64,000 nt of DNA. It comes from CBDDDW01 sp965226805. GTDB lineage: Bacteria > Chloroflexota > Dehalococcoidia > Lucifugimonadales > JAGWBF01. Below, one piece after another: positions 36,084 through 43,763 of the stretch. How positions within the stretch are numbered: the first letter of the stretch is position 1; every line of letters begins with the position of its first letter. Position numbers and translations under genes: made by a program. Below the pieces are notes generated by a model, which searched no databases, was not told the origin of the DNA, and saw only the letters and a list, made by a program, of their open reading frames with translations. The stretch is from NCBI GenBank assembly GCA_965226805.1, contig CBDDDW010000030.1, positions 186,001-250,000 on the forward strand, written 5' to 3'.

Positions 36084-37139
36084 ATGCCCGCTCATCTACT
36101 TTACGGCGACAACTTCTTGGTGTCTGAGGCCCTTGGGGAATTTAGGGAAAAGGTAGGGCCGCCAGATCTGCTCGATGCTAATAGCCACCGGATTAGCGGG
36201 GCTCAGGTCGACCTTGGGCAGCTAAGGGCTGTATGCAGTGCGATGCCCTTCTTAGCCGATCGTCGGCTGGTAGTTGTGGATGGGCTGCTCGGCCTTTTTG
36301 AGTCCCGGCCGCGCCGAAGGAGGTCACCCGCTTCGGCGGGCCGAGCCGGTTCCGCTGGGCAAGCGCGGGGAGCGCCGTCCCTTTGGAAGGAGCTGCCCAA
36401 GTACATTGGAGAGGAGATGGCCCTCACAACAGAGCTGGTATTTCAGGAGGGGGAGGTGAGCAGTGGAAACCCCCTATTCAGGATGCTTCGACCGGCACTC
36501 CAGGTGCGAGAGTTCCCAACCCCCTCCGGAGAAGGCCTCGGCCGCTGGATCCGGAACCGCGTAGGTGAGAAAAGCGCGCGCATAACCCCGGGAGCAATAG
36601 CCCTACTCACTCAGCTTGTCGGGGGTAGTCTGTGGACCATGGACAGCGAGCTGGAAAAGCTGGCCCTATATGCCCGGGACAGGGAGATAGAGGAGGGGGA
36701 CGTTAGGTCGCTGGTGTCCGGCGCCAGAGAGGCGAATATCTTCGCCGCCGTTGACGCGCTTCTAGAAGGCAGAACTGCAGTAGCTCTCCGGCTCGTGCAC
36801 CGGCTCCGGGAGGACGGCGCGGAGCTCCACTACATAATCGCCATGACGGCCAGGCAGCTCCGGCTGGTGACCATCGCCAGGGACCTGATCGATAGGGGAC
36901 ACAAGGTCAGGGAAATAGGACAGCGCCTGGGGCTCACACGAGAGTTCGTTCTCAATAAGACTATGGAGCAGGCCCGAAAGCATTCGTGGCATACTCTCGA
37001 AAGCCTTTATGGCAGGCTGATGGAGGCAGATCTGACGGTGAAGCAGGGGCGCATGGACCAGGATGTTGCCCTGGAAATACTGGCTGGTCAGCCTCCAACC
37101 CCGACCGCTAGTGCACGTCCCTCGGGGTACCGAAAATAA
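36084..37139 (+). CDS. holA: DNA polymerase III delta subunit
   Basis: About 351 residues from the ATG at 36084 (MPAHLLYGDNFL), which has GGAGAG 6 bases before it; the frame is open to 36012. The protein opens the sliding clamp in the clamp loader. Recognisable parts are the start LLYGDNFLVSEAL, FLADRRLVVVDGLL, the helical GAIALLTQLVGGSLWTMDSELEKL, and AREANIFAAVDALLEGRTAVA..ELHYIIAMTARQLRLV. A basic insert with many Arg (about residues 75-100) is unusual and looks disordered. Confidence 0.9.
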   Translation: MPAHLLYGDNFLVSEALGEFREKVGPPDLLDANSHRISGAQVDLGQLRAVCSAMPFLADRRLVVVDGLLGLFESRPRRRRSPASAGRAGSAGQARGAPSLWKELPKYIGEEMALTTELVFQEGEVSSGNPLFRMLRPALQVREFPTPSGEGLGRWIRNRVGEKSARITPGAIALLTQLVGGSLWTMDSELEKLALYARDREIEEGDVRSLVSGAREANIFAAVDALLEGRTAVALRLVHRLREDGAELHYIIAMTARQLRLVTIARDLIDRGHKVREIGQRLGLTREFVLNKTMEQARKHSWHTLESLYGRLMEADLTVKQGRMDQDVALEILAGQPPTPTASARPSGYRK

Positions 37140-37186
37140 GCTTCAGGACGGCGGCCTCGAGGCGGCGCTGGCGGGTCGTCACCAAA

Positions 37187-37385
37187 CCAATCGTAGTCCA
37201 CCATATTATAGTAGGACACCCGATGTCCTACTGCGACTTCCTCCAGCGGTGGACTGGGTTCGAGCCTGCACCTGTCGACGGCCTTGTGGCACCGGGGGAG
37301 GAAGGGGCACTGGCCGGGCAAGTTCATCAGGGTTTGGTGGATTCCCATTGATGGGGTATGCGCGGGTATCGGGCCGGTGATATTG
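37187..37385 (-). pseudogene. remnant of an oligopeptide ABC transporter ATPase C-terminus
   Basis: On the minus strand NLPGQCPFLPRCHKAVDRC and PPLEEVAVGHRVSYY match the C-terminal oligo_HPY region of OppD/DppD-type ATPases (three Cys in the usual CPFxPRC...DRC spacing). Just upstream, in another frame, PINGNPPN continues the same family pattern, so a frameshift lies between. The ATPase body is gone. It sits in the gap between holA and the cyclase fragment. Confidence 0.6.
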
Positions 37386-37425
37386 AATTCTGGCTGGACG
37401 CTGACGCCGGTAGGAGAAGCCGTCC

Positions 37426-38240
37426 TTACACTGGCGCCAGCTGTAGGACATCAATCAAGTAAACCTTCACAGGCTCTGTCCGGTTCTTGACGTGGATCGG
37501 GTCAAGCTCTTGTGCTTCGATTTCGCCCTTTATAGGAGCGTAGGCGGTGTCACTGATCAGCACCCCACCCGGCTTTCCGTTGCTCTCAAGCCTCGAGGCG
37601 ACGTTCACCGTATCGCCTACGACGGTGTAGTCCATCCGGGTATCTGCGCCGATGCTGCCTGAGACGACCTCGCCTGAATTGACCCCTACGCGTATGCTCA
37701 GATGGCCCAGGCCCTCTTCCATCCATTCCAGATCCATTTCGGCCACCGCGTGCTGCATGGCTATGCCGCATTGCACCGCCCTCAGGGCGTGGTTGTCGTC
37801 CTCGCCTTCCGAGAGGAACACAACCATGATCCCGTCTCCCATGAACTTGTCCAATACGCCGTTGGATTCATCTATAACCGCATTCATCGCCGAGTGGTAT
37901 TTATTGAGTGCTTTCACCATCACGGGAGCGGGGTTGGCCTCGGTAAATGCCGTGAAGCCCTTGATGTCGGAGAACAGGATGGTACAGTGGATTGTGCGTG
38001 TAGAGGATGCCAAAGCCTGCTCTCGATCGCGCTCGATCTCTGCCACCACCGACTTGGGCACGTACTTCCCCAGTTTGTCCCTCTGAAGAGTCAGCCATCT
38101 CTCCCGCTCCAGGGCCTGGTGGAGCTCTTCCGCCCGTTGCTTGATCTCCTCATAAAGCCGAGCGTTTTCGACGGCGATGGCGGCGTTGTCGGCGAAGGAC
38201 GTGAAAGTCCGGAGCTCGCCCTCCTCGAAGCTCTCCTTAT
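37426..38240 (-). pseudogene. GAF-linked nucleotide cyclase, C-terminal fragment (split by IS)
   Basis: Encodes the end of a GAF domain (ESFEEGELRTFTSFADNAAI..), a connecting helix (QRAEELHQALERERWLTLQRD) and a class III nucleotide cyclase domain: TILFSDIKGFTAF with the first metal Asp, DKFMGDGIMVVF with the second, RVGVNSGEVVSG and DYTVVGDTVNVASRLE with the transition-state Asn and Arg. The substrate residues do not let me decide cAMP or cGMP. The first part of the gene is at 39984-40541; joining the two at the 5-base duplication restores an in-frame protein of about 455 residues. Confidence 0.85.
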
Positions 38241-39983
38241 CCGATATTTCCCAGATGGAATCCAGTGCTTTCATAAACACACCATCCTGAGACAGTCCAG
38301 ACTATAAGATCGCCTGCTGAAGTTGTCAACTGCCACCAACCGCGCTAATATCACTTCATCTAGAGAAACAGGGTCTCCAAACCACTGGGAAAGGCTCTAA
38401 ACGGATTATTCAGACCGAACCTCACGCTGCAAGTCGCGCACCTTGCTCAGGGCAGCCTCGATATGATCACGATTCCCTAACAGACACATGCTCCTATCCA
38501 GGATTGAAACGAAGTCTCCCTATCCGCTCCAGCATTTCATCGAACATCTCCCTGGTCACCATCACCTCGGCAAGCTGGAACACAAGCCTCCTCGCATGAC
38601 GCACCAGTCGCCCGCCTATCTTGATGAGTCTCGTCTGAATACTTGTCAGGGACCAGCTCTTTATCGCTTCTGGCAGAGCCAGCCTTCTGAAGAAGTTGCC
38701 CAGATTGTATGCCAGGATGAATAGCCACAGCCTCACCTGATTAGCCACGAACTTATGGCACGAGAGCCGAGTCCAATTGAGGGCGTATTTCCCCTCTTTA
38801 ATCCACTGCTCTGCTGTGCCTCTGCCATTGTAGAAGCTGACTAGTCCCTTCGTTGGATAGCTCAGGTTGGTTACGATGAAGCCTACTCTTGGGAACAGTT
38901 CTCCCTGATGCCACTCCACCTTGGCCACTACTCTTCGAGGAACATTCCAACTCTGGGCCTGATAAACGAAGTCGTGATACGAGACGATGGGCTTTTGAGA
39001 GGGCCACTCGGTAGGCCGTACCAACAGGTGAGCTATTTCCTTCTGAAGCACTTCGTTCGCCGGAAGCCTTATGGCGTAGCCGATATGCCTTGTCTCCAGG
39101 TACTCGTAAATCTCAGGCTTGGCAAAAGCAGCGTCTGCTCGAAACAGCAGCCTCACCGCCAGCTTCAGGTAGCGCTCGACGATGGGATTGATGAACTCCT
39201 TCCAGCCATCGGCGCTGTGGACGTTGCCTGGTCTGAGAACCGCCCCTTCGCAATCTCCAAACTGGTTGAAGCAGAACAAGGGGTGATAGCACATGCATCC
39301 AAAGTGGCCGTTGTAGGCTGCTTCCTCCTGCTCGCCATGCACCGGACTCTCCGAACTGTCGATGTCCAGGATGATACGCCTGTGTACGGTCTTGGCTAAT
39401 GCACGTTTTATCCATTCGACATTCAGCCGCTCAATGCCCTTGAGGTTTTCCTTTTGTGTCAGCAACTCCGTCTCGAACCTACCCATCTCGCTGGTGCTGG
39501 CCGCGTTCCTGTCAGGGCCTTTCCAGCCTACCACTACTCTCAGGGCTGGGTCTTGGGAAAGGCGGTCGGCATCATTGGTGTCGTCGTATCCAGCGAGGCG
39601 GCTGTAGACTGACTGTCTCAGCAGTGGGATTAGCTGATGCAGGATGTTTTTGCCCGTTCGACTCTCTTTGAGGAATTCGTCGGCAGAGTCGGTCAGGCTT
39701 AGGGCGTCATCAAGCTCTCTGCACGCCAGCAGTCCTGCGTCTGAGGTGATGGTAGCACCGCGAAACTCCACGCGAACTTTGGAGTCAAAGTCGAGCTTGA
39801 GAGGGGTCTTTTCGTCGTCACCCATAAGGTGCCTCCAACACGATTACGTAATCAGAAGCCAGAACCTATATTCATGGGTGTATTATAATGTATAGACTCC
39901 CATTATATCCGTTTAGTAATCAGAATATTCATAGTAATCACAGGAACGCCAATCACCACTTGGGTCTATCTGGGAAATCCAGG
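38241..39983 (-). mobile_element. IS1380-family-like insertion sequence
   Basis: 1743 bases with ends CCGATATTTCCCAGAT (left) and CCTGGATTTCCCAGAT (right, complement), 13 of 16 identical, flanked by the direct repeat CTTAT (38236-38240 and 39984-39988). One transposase gene on the minus strand, with about 160 bases of AT-rich DNA upstream of it holding TATAAT-like promoters. It interrupts a GAF-cyclase gene. The 38241-38493 part downstream of the transposase holds nothing else I can see. Confidence 0.88.
38494..39825 (-). CDS. transposase, IS1380-family type
   Basis: A 443-residue DDE transposase. Family pattern: RVEFRGATITSDAGLLACRELDDALSL cut short here to its core SDAGLLACRELD, LDIDSSESPVHGEQEEAAYNG with the first Asp, HSADGWKEFI, LLFRADAAFAKPEIYEYLE with the second Asp, and a C-terminal TAEQWIKEGKYALNWTRLSCH with the Glu, followed by NQVRLWLFILAYNLGNFFRRL. 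GGAGGC lies before the ATG. Intact, so possibly active. Confidence 0.92.
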   Translation of the reverse strand: MGDDEKTPLKLDFDSKVRVEFRGATITSDAGLLACRELDDALSLTDSADEFLKESRTGKNILHQLIPLLRQSVYSRLAGYDDTNDADRLSQDPALRVVVGWKGPDRNAASTSEMGRFETELLTQKENLKGIERLNVEWIKRALAKTVHRRIILDIDSSESPVHGEQEEAAYNGHFGCMCYHPLFCFNQFGDCEGAVLRPGNVHSADGWKEFINPIVERYLKLAVRLLFRADAAFAKPEIYEYLETRHIGYAIRLPANEVLQKEIAHLLVRPTEWPSQKPIVSYHDFVYQAQSWNVPRRVVAKVEWHQGELFPRVGFIVTNLSYPTKGLVSFYNGRGTAEQWIKEGKYALNWTRLSCHKFVANQVRLWLFILAYNLGNFFRRLALPEAIKSWSLTSIQTRLIKIGGRLVRHARRLVFQLAEVMVTREMFDEMLERIGRLRFNPG

Positions 39984-40541
39984 CTTATACCTGGGGTTAA
40001 TCACCTGGACCACGCCGAGGATACGGTCCTGTATCATAAGTGGGACACACACCATAGACCTCGTGCGGAACCCGCTCTTCTTGTCCGCGTCGGGGTTGAA
40101 GCGGGAGTCTTGGTAGGCGTCGGGCACCAGAAGCGGCTCTCTGTTCTCAGCTACCCAGCCTGCGATACCTCGACCCAAAGGAAGCCTAATCTCTTTAATC
40201 GCCGCACCTTTTTCTCCCGTGGCCACGTTAAAGTACAGCTCCTGGGTCTCTTCGTCCAGCAGCATAAGGGAGCTGGCCTCCGCGTCCATCACATCTTTAC
40301 TCTTCTCCATGATCATCTGAAGCAGAGGTTGCACCTCCATCACCGAGCTGATGGCGGCGGCGACCTGGCTCAAGGCGGTGCTTTCAGCTAAACGACGGTT
40401 AAGCTCTTCGGCATCCCGCCTTGACTGTTCCTGAAGTTCCTCGTTGACGCTTTGTAGCTGCCGGATCTGGGAGGACTGGCCCTGGACGATCAGATTCGCG
40501 TCACCCAGCTGCTTGACCAGATTCTCTTGCTCGACGGTCAT
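39984..40541 (-). pseudogene. GAF-linked nucleotide cyclase, N-terminal fragment (split by IS)
   Basis: From ATG 40541 (GGAGGT 5 bases upstream) a coiled segment (LVKQLGDANLIVQGQSSQI..) leads into a GAF domain: AISSVMEVQPLLQMIMEKSKDVM, ASSLMLLDEETQELYF, PLGRGIAGWVAENREPLLVPD and RILGVVQVINPRYK. The frame then enters the IS end and stops at 39966. The missing last helix of the GAF domain and the cyclase are at 37426-38240; INPRYK joins directly to ESFEEG there. Confidence 0.87.
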
Positions 40542-40704
40542 GGGATACCTCCAGCACCTTCCGACATGCACCCGACCAACTCGGACCGGCGCCGGGTCAG
40601 CTGTCCAGCAGTCCGGATCTCAGGAATACTGGGTGCCCTTCAGCCTACAAAGGTGGTATTTGATCATCCGCGATGCCATCGAAGGGATTGCCCTATTACG
40701 GGCG

Positions 40705-41481
40705 TCAAACGACCACCGACATGTCCTCTTTTCCCAGGCTGAGGTCAATACCCAACTCGTCGGCCAGAGCATGCACCTCTGGAATCACTTCTTCTCGGTT
40801 GGGCACGTTCATGTGCACGGCGACCAATCTGGGGATCTTCAGGTTGGCTTCCATGGCCTCCAACAACTGCTCTCGTAGTAGACCAGGCGTCAAGTGACCT
40901 GTCAGCTTGGCCAAGAACTCCAGGCGACTGGGGAAAGTTACATCCACGAACACGACCTCAGGAGTTATCTCGCCCTTGAAGAAGGGAAGTAGGTCGCCGC
41001 CCGTGTCGCCGGTGTAAGCCACGGTACCCCCTGAGTTGGACCTGATAATAAAACCCACCGAGGGGACTGGGTGGGGCACGGGTACGGGTAGGACTTCATA
41101 GTCCAGGACTTTGAAACGTACGCCGGCTTCGATTGGTTGAAACCGGTACTTGGGCGGAGCGTCCGTCAGCTTCTTGGTAAAGTCGGGGTAGACATCCCCG
41201 TCGATGAGGTGAGTGCGCACAGACTCCAGGGTTTCCGGCAGCGAGTAAACGTCAATCTGTTTGGGATCATCCAGCGTCATCAGCGCCAGCGTGGGAATGT
41301 CCCTGGTGTGGTCGAAATGCCGATGGGTAAGCAGCACCGCCATTATCTCGCGCTGCTCGGCGGGGCTGAGCCCACTGGCAAGGCTCCCCATGTCTACAGC
41401 CAGGACCCCGTCTATAAGGTAGCAGCTCTGCCGGGTGCAGCTACTCTGAAGATTGTGGGCGCCGATTATGCGAACTTCCAA
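40705..41481 (-). CDS. MBL-fold metallohydrolase, possibly a cyclic-nucleotide phosphodiesterase
   Basis: A 258-residue metallo-beta-lactamase-fold enzyme. LLTHRHFDHTRDI is the HxHxDH metal motif, VPHPVPSVGFII and AYTGDTGG give the next His and bridging Asp, and LVAVHMNVPNREEV the last His. The start is TTG at 41481 with GGAG 9 bases upstream. It lies next to a nucleotide cyclase on the same strand and resembles class II cyclic-nucleotide phosphodiesterases and RNase Z-like enzymes; the phosphodiesterase role is an inference from context. Confidence 0.8.
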   Translation of the reverse strand: MEVRIIGAHNLQSSCTRQSCYLIDGVLAVDMGSLASGLSPAEQREIMAVLLTHRHFDHTRDIPTLALMTLDDPKQIDVYSLPETLESVRTHLIDGDVYPDFTKKLTDAPPKYRFQPIEAGVRFKVLDYEVLPVPVPHPVPSVGFIIRSNSGGTVAYTGDTGGDLLPFFKGEITPEVVFVDVTFPSRLEFLAKLTGHLTPGLLREQLLEAMEANLKIPRLVAVHMNVPNREEVIPEVHALADELGIDLSLGKEDMSVVV

Positions 41482-41635
41482 CTCGCAACTCCGTTGTGTG
41501 CACGGCCTTTCGCGGCCGGCGATTGAAGGGCCGTCGATCGTCCATTGTCGTTGGGTTGTGTATAGCGGTCCATGATACTCTCATCTACACGCTCTATCAA
41601 GCCCGTGAAACGGAGGGAAAGCGATTTCGGGATTC

Positions 41636-41664
41636 TTGCAACGCTGTCCAGATATCCTTATACT
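41636..41664 (+). promoter_or_regulatory. promoter of trpS
   Basis: TTGCAA, 17-base spacer, TATACT, about 120 bases before the trpS start. The leader 41665-41785 shows no T-box specifier or AGGGTGG element. The remaining gap 41482-41635 holds nothing recognisable. Confidence 0.5.
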
Positions 41665-41785
41665 CCTACAGGCGAACGCCGGGTAGCCTCAGGAATATGT
41701 TGCAAAAGCGTCGACGAAGAAGGACGAAGTCGGAGGCCCACGTATGGAGAACCCCATACCTGGGTGGGATGTAGAGGCTGACTGA

Positions 41786-42793
41786 TTGGAAAAGAGAGGA
41801 CGTATATTTTCCGGCATGCGTCCCACAGGTCGTCTACATATAGGCAATTACCTGGGGGCTTTGAAAAATTGGGTTGATTTGCAAGACGCCTACGAGTGTA
41901 TATACTGCGCCGTTGACGTCCACGCTCTCACCACGATCACCTCTCCCCAGGAGGTCCACGAGATCGGGCCCAACATTCGAGAGATGGTGCTAGACTGGCT
42001 GGCTGCGGGTCTGGACCCTGAGCGCAACATCATTTTTATCCAGTCCCAGGTGCCCGAGGTCATGACGCTGTATACGCTTCTGAGTATGGTGACCCCTTTG
42101 GGCTGGCTGATGCGAGTGCCCACCTTGAAGGAAAAGGTCCGGCAGATGAGCGAGACAGAGGAGAGCGTGAACTACGGGCTGGTCGGGTACCCGGTTCTCC
42201 AGACGGCCGACATAATCCTGTACAAGGCCAACACTGTCCCCGTGGGCGAGGACCAGCTGCCCCATCTGGAGCTGGCCAGGGAGATAGTGCGGCGCTTCAA
42301 TAACAAGTTCGGCTACGTGTTTCCCGAGCCCCAGGCCAAGCTCACCGAGGCGCCACTTATCGTGGGTCTGGATGGGCACCAGAAGATGAGCAAAAGCCTG
42401 GACAATCACATCGACATCGCCGCCACGCCTGAGGAGACCCGCGATCGGGTGCGGACCGCTTTTACAGACCCCCAGCGCACACACCTCAGCATGCCGGGCA
42501 GACCCTCGGTCTGTAACGTCTATTCCCTGCACAAATTCTTCAACCCGGCCGACGTAGATACGGTTTATGAGGAGTGTACCACCGCCCAGCGAGGGTGCGT
42601 GGACTGCAAGCTTCACCTTGCTGAGGGGATCAACAGGCACCTGGAGCCTCTGCGGGAGCGAAGAAGGGGGTACGAAGCCAGGCCGGACGACCTGGAAGAG
42701 GTGTTGGCCGATGGGGCAAGGAAGGCCAGAGTGATCGCCCGGGAGACCATAGGGGAGGTTAGGGAGAAGATGGGCCTTGGTAGGGACGACTAA
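41786..42793 (+). CDS. trpS: tryptophanyl-tRNA synthetase
   Basis: A 335-residue class I aminoacyl-tRNA synthetase. SGMRPTGRLHIGNYLGALKNW has the HIGN motif in its core RLHIGNYLGAL, GYPVLQTADIILY and VPVGEDQLPHLELAREIVRRF are typical of TrpRS, and HQKMSKSLDN holds KMSKS. The C-terminal anticodon-binding region has KLHLAEGINRHLEPLRERR. TTG start at 41786 with AGAGG about 10 bases upstream. It is followed after 23 bases by the phosphatase gene. Confidence 0.95.
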   Translation: MEKRGRIFSGMRPTGRLHIGNYLGALKNWVDLQDAYECIYCAVDVHALTTITSPQEVHEIGPNIREMVLDWLAAGLDPERNIIFIQSQVPEVMTLYTLLSMVTPLGWLMRVPTLKEKVRQMSETEESVNYGLVGYPVLQTADIILYKANTVPVGEDQLPHLELAREIVRRFNNKFGYVFPEPQAKLTEAPLIVGLDGHQKMSKSLDNHIDIAATPEETRDRVRTAFTDPQRTHLSMPGRPSVCNVYSLHKFFNPADVDTVYEECTTAQRGCVDCKLHLAEGINRHLEPLRERRRGYEARPDDLEEVLADGARKARVIARETIGEVREKMGLGRDD

Positions 42794-42816
42794 ACGGAGG
42801 TCTTACCCCTCGATCC

Positions 42817-43680
42817 ATGTCAGAACGCTTTGAGGAAAGGGCGCCGGGCAGTCGCGGAGAGGTGGGCTCATCCCTGGCCATCCCGCCTTCGGCCGGTGGC
42901 CGTAACGCCCTTGAGGTTGCGTGTGAGGCCGCCCGAGGCGCCGGCGAGGTGATTCTAGACCGGTTCCACAGCGAGAAGGATATCAGCTTCAAGGGCCGCG
43001 CCAATGTCGTGACGGACGTGGACCTGCTGGCAGAGAAAGCGGCGCTTCAGGTCCTGCGGGACGAGTACCCCGACTTCGGCATTCTCTCTGAGGAGTCAGA
43101 GCCGGTCCGCACCAGCTCCAGCTACACCTGGGTGGTTGACCCTCTGGACGGGACGAGGAACTACGCCTCGGGCGTTCCCCATGTGTCCGTCGTGGTGGCG
43201 TTGGAACGAGATGGCGAAGTGGTGCTGGGCGTGACCTACGACCCGATACGGGAGGAACTCTTTACCGCTGAGAAGGGCGAGGGAGCCTACCTCAATGGCG
43301 GACGAATTTACGTTTCCCAGAGAGAGTCCTTGCCAGAATGTCTGCTGGGGTTCGACATGGGATACATAGGGGAGCGGGCGGTGACGGCCCTGGACATGAT
43401 CAAAGCCCTTTGGCCTGAATTGCAGGGCATCCGGATCATGGGGTCCGGGGCCCTGGGCCTGGCATATGCCGCATGCGGCCGAATGGACATCTACTTCCAC
43501 CACCGCCTTTATCCGTGGGACGTAGCCTCGGGCTTGCTGCTGGTGAGAGAGGCGGGCGGTCTCGTGGTAGACCGCCACGGGAACGAGGCGAAGCTGGAAA
43601 GCGAAAGCGTCGTGGCCTCCAGTCTCCACCTGGTAAACGAGTTCCTTACTGCCACGGAAGGGTTGGACTGGCGCGAGTGA
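42817..43680 (+). CDS. inositol monophosphatase family protein
   Basis: A 287-residue metal-dependent phosphatase (SuhB/IMPase/histidinol-phosphatase group). NVVTDVDLLAEKAA, ILSEES (metal Glu), VVDPLDGTRNYASGVPHVSV (metal Asp and Asp-Gly-Thr site, core DPLDGTRNY), and YPWDVASGLLLVREAGG (final metal Asp) are all present. About 30 N-terminal residues before NALEVACEAA are extra. It probably hydrolyses inositol or a related sugar phosphate. ATG 42817 with GGAGGT 14 bases upstream, rather far. Confidence 0.88.
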   Translation: MSERFEERAPGSRGEVGSSLAIPPSAGGRNALEVACEAARGAGEVILDRFHSEKDISFKGRANVVTDVDLLAEKAALQVLRDEYPDFGILSEESEPVRTSSSYTWVVDPLDGTRNYASGVPHVSVVVALERDGEVVLGVTYDPIREELFTAEKGEGAYLNGGRIYVSQRESLPECLLGFDMGYIGERAVTALDMIKALWPELQGIRIMGSGALGLAYAACGRMDIYFHHRLYPWDVASGLLLVREAGGLVVDRHGNEAKLESESVVASSLHLVNEFLTATEGLDWRE

Positions 43681-43763
43681 TGTTGGGCCGGTATCATCCG
43701 GCTTGACTCATGCCGGTGATTTCAGTAGCGTGACGGTACACGGGCGCTCCGGAGACTATAGCT

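Noticed and set aside
37240..37275. tRNA T-arm-like GGGTTCGAGCCTGC
   Set aside because: No accompanying acceptor, D or anticodon stems; it belongs to the Cys-rich ABC ATPase remnant on the other strand.
41482..41785. A T-box leader for trpS
   Set aside because: No specifier loop or conserved AGGGTGG-type antiterminator bulge was found; only a promoter is visible.
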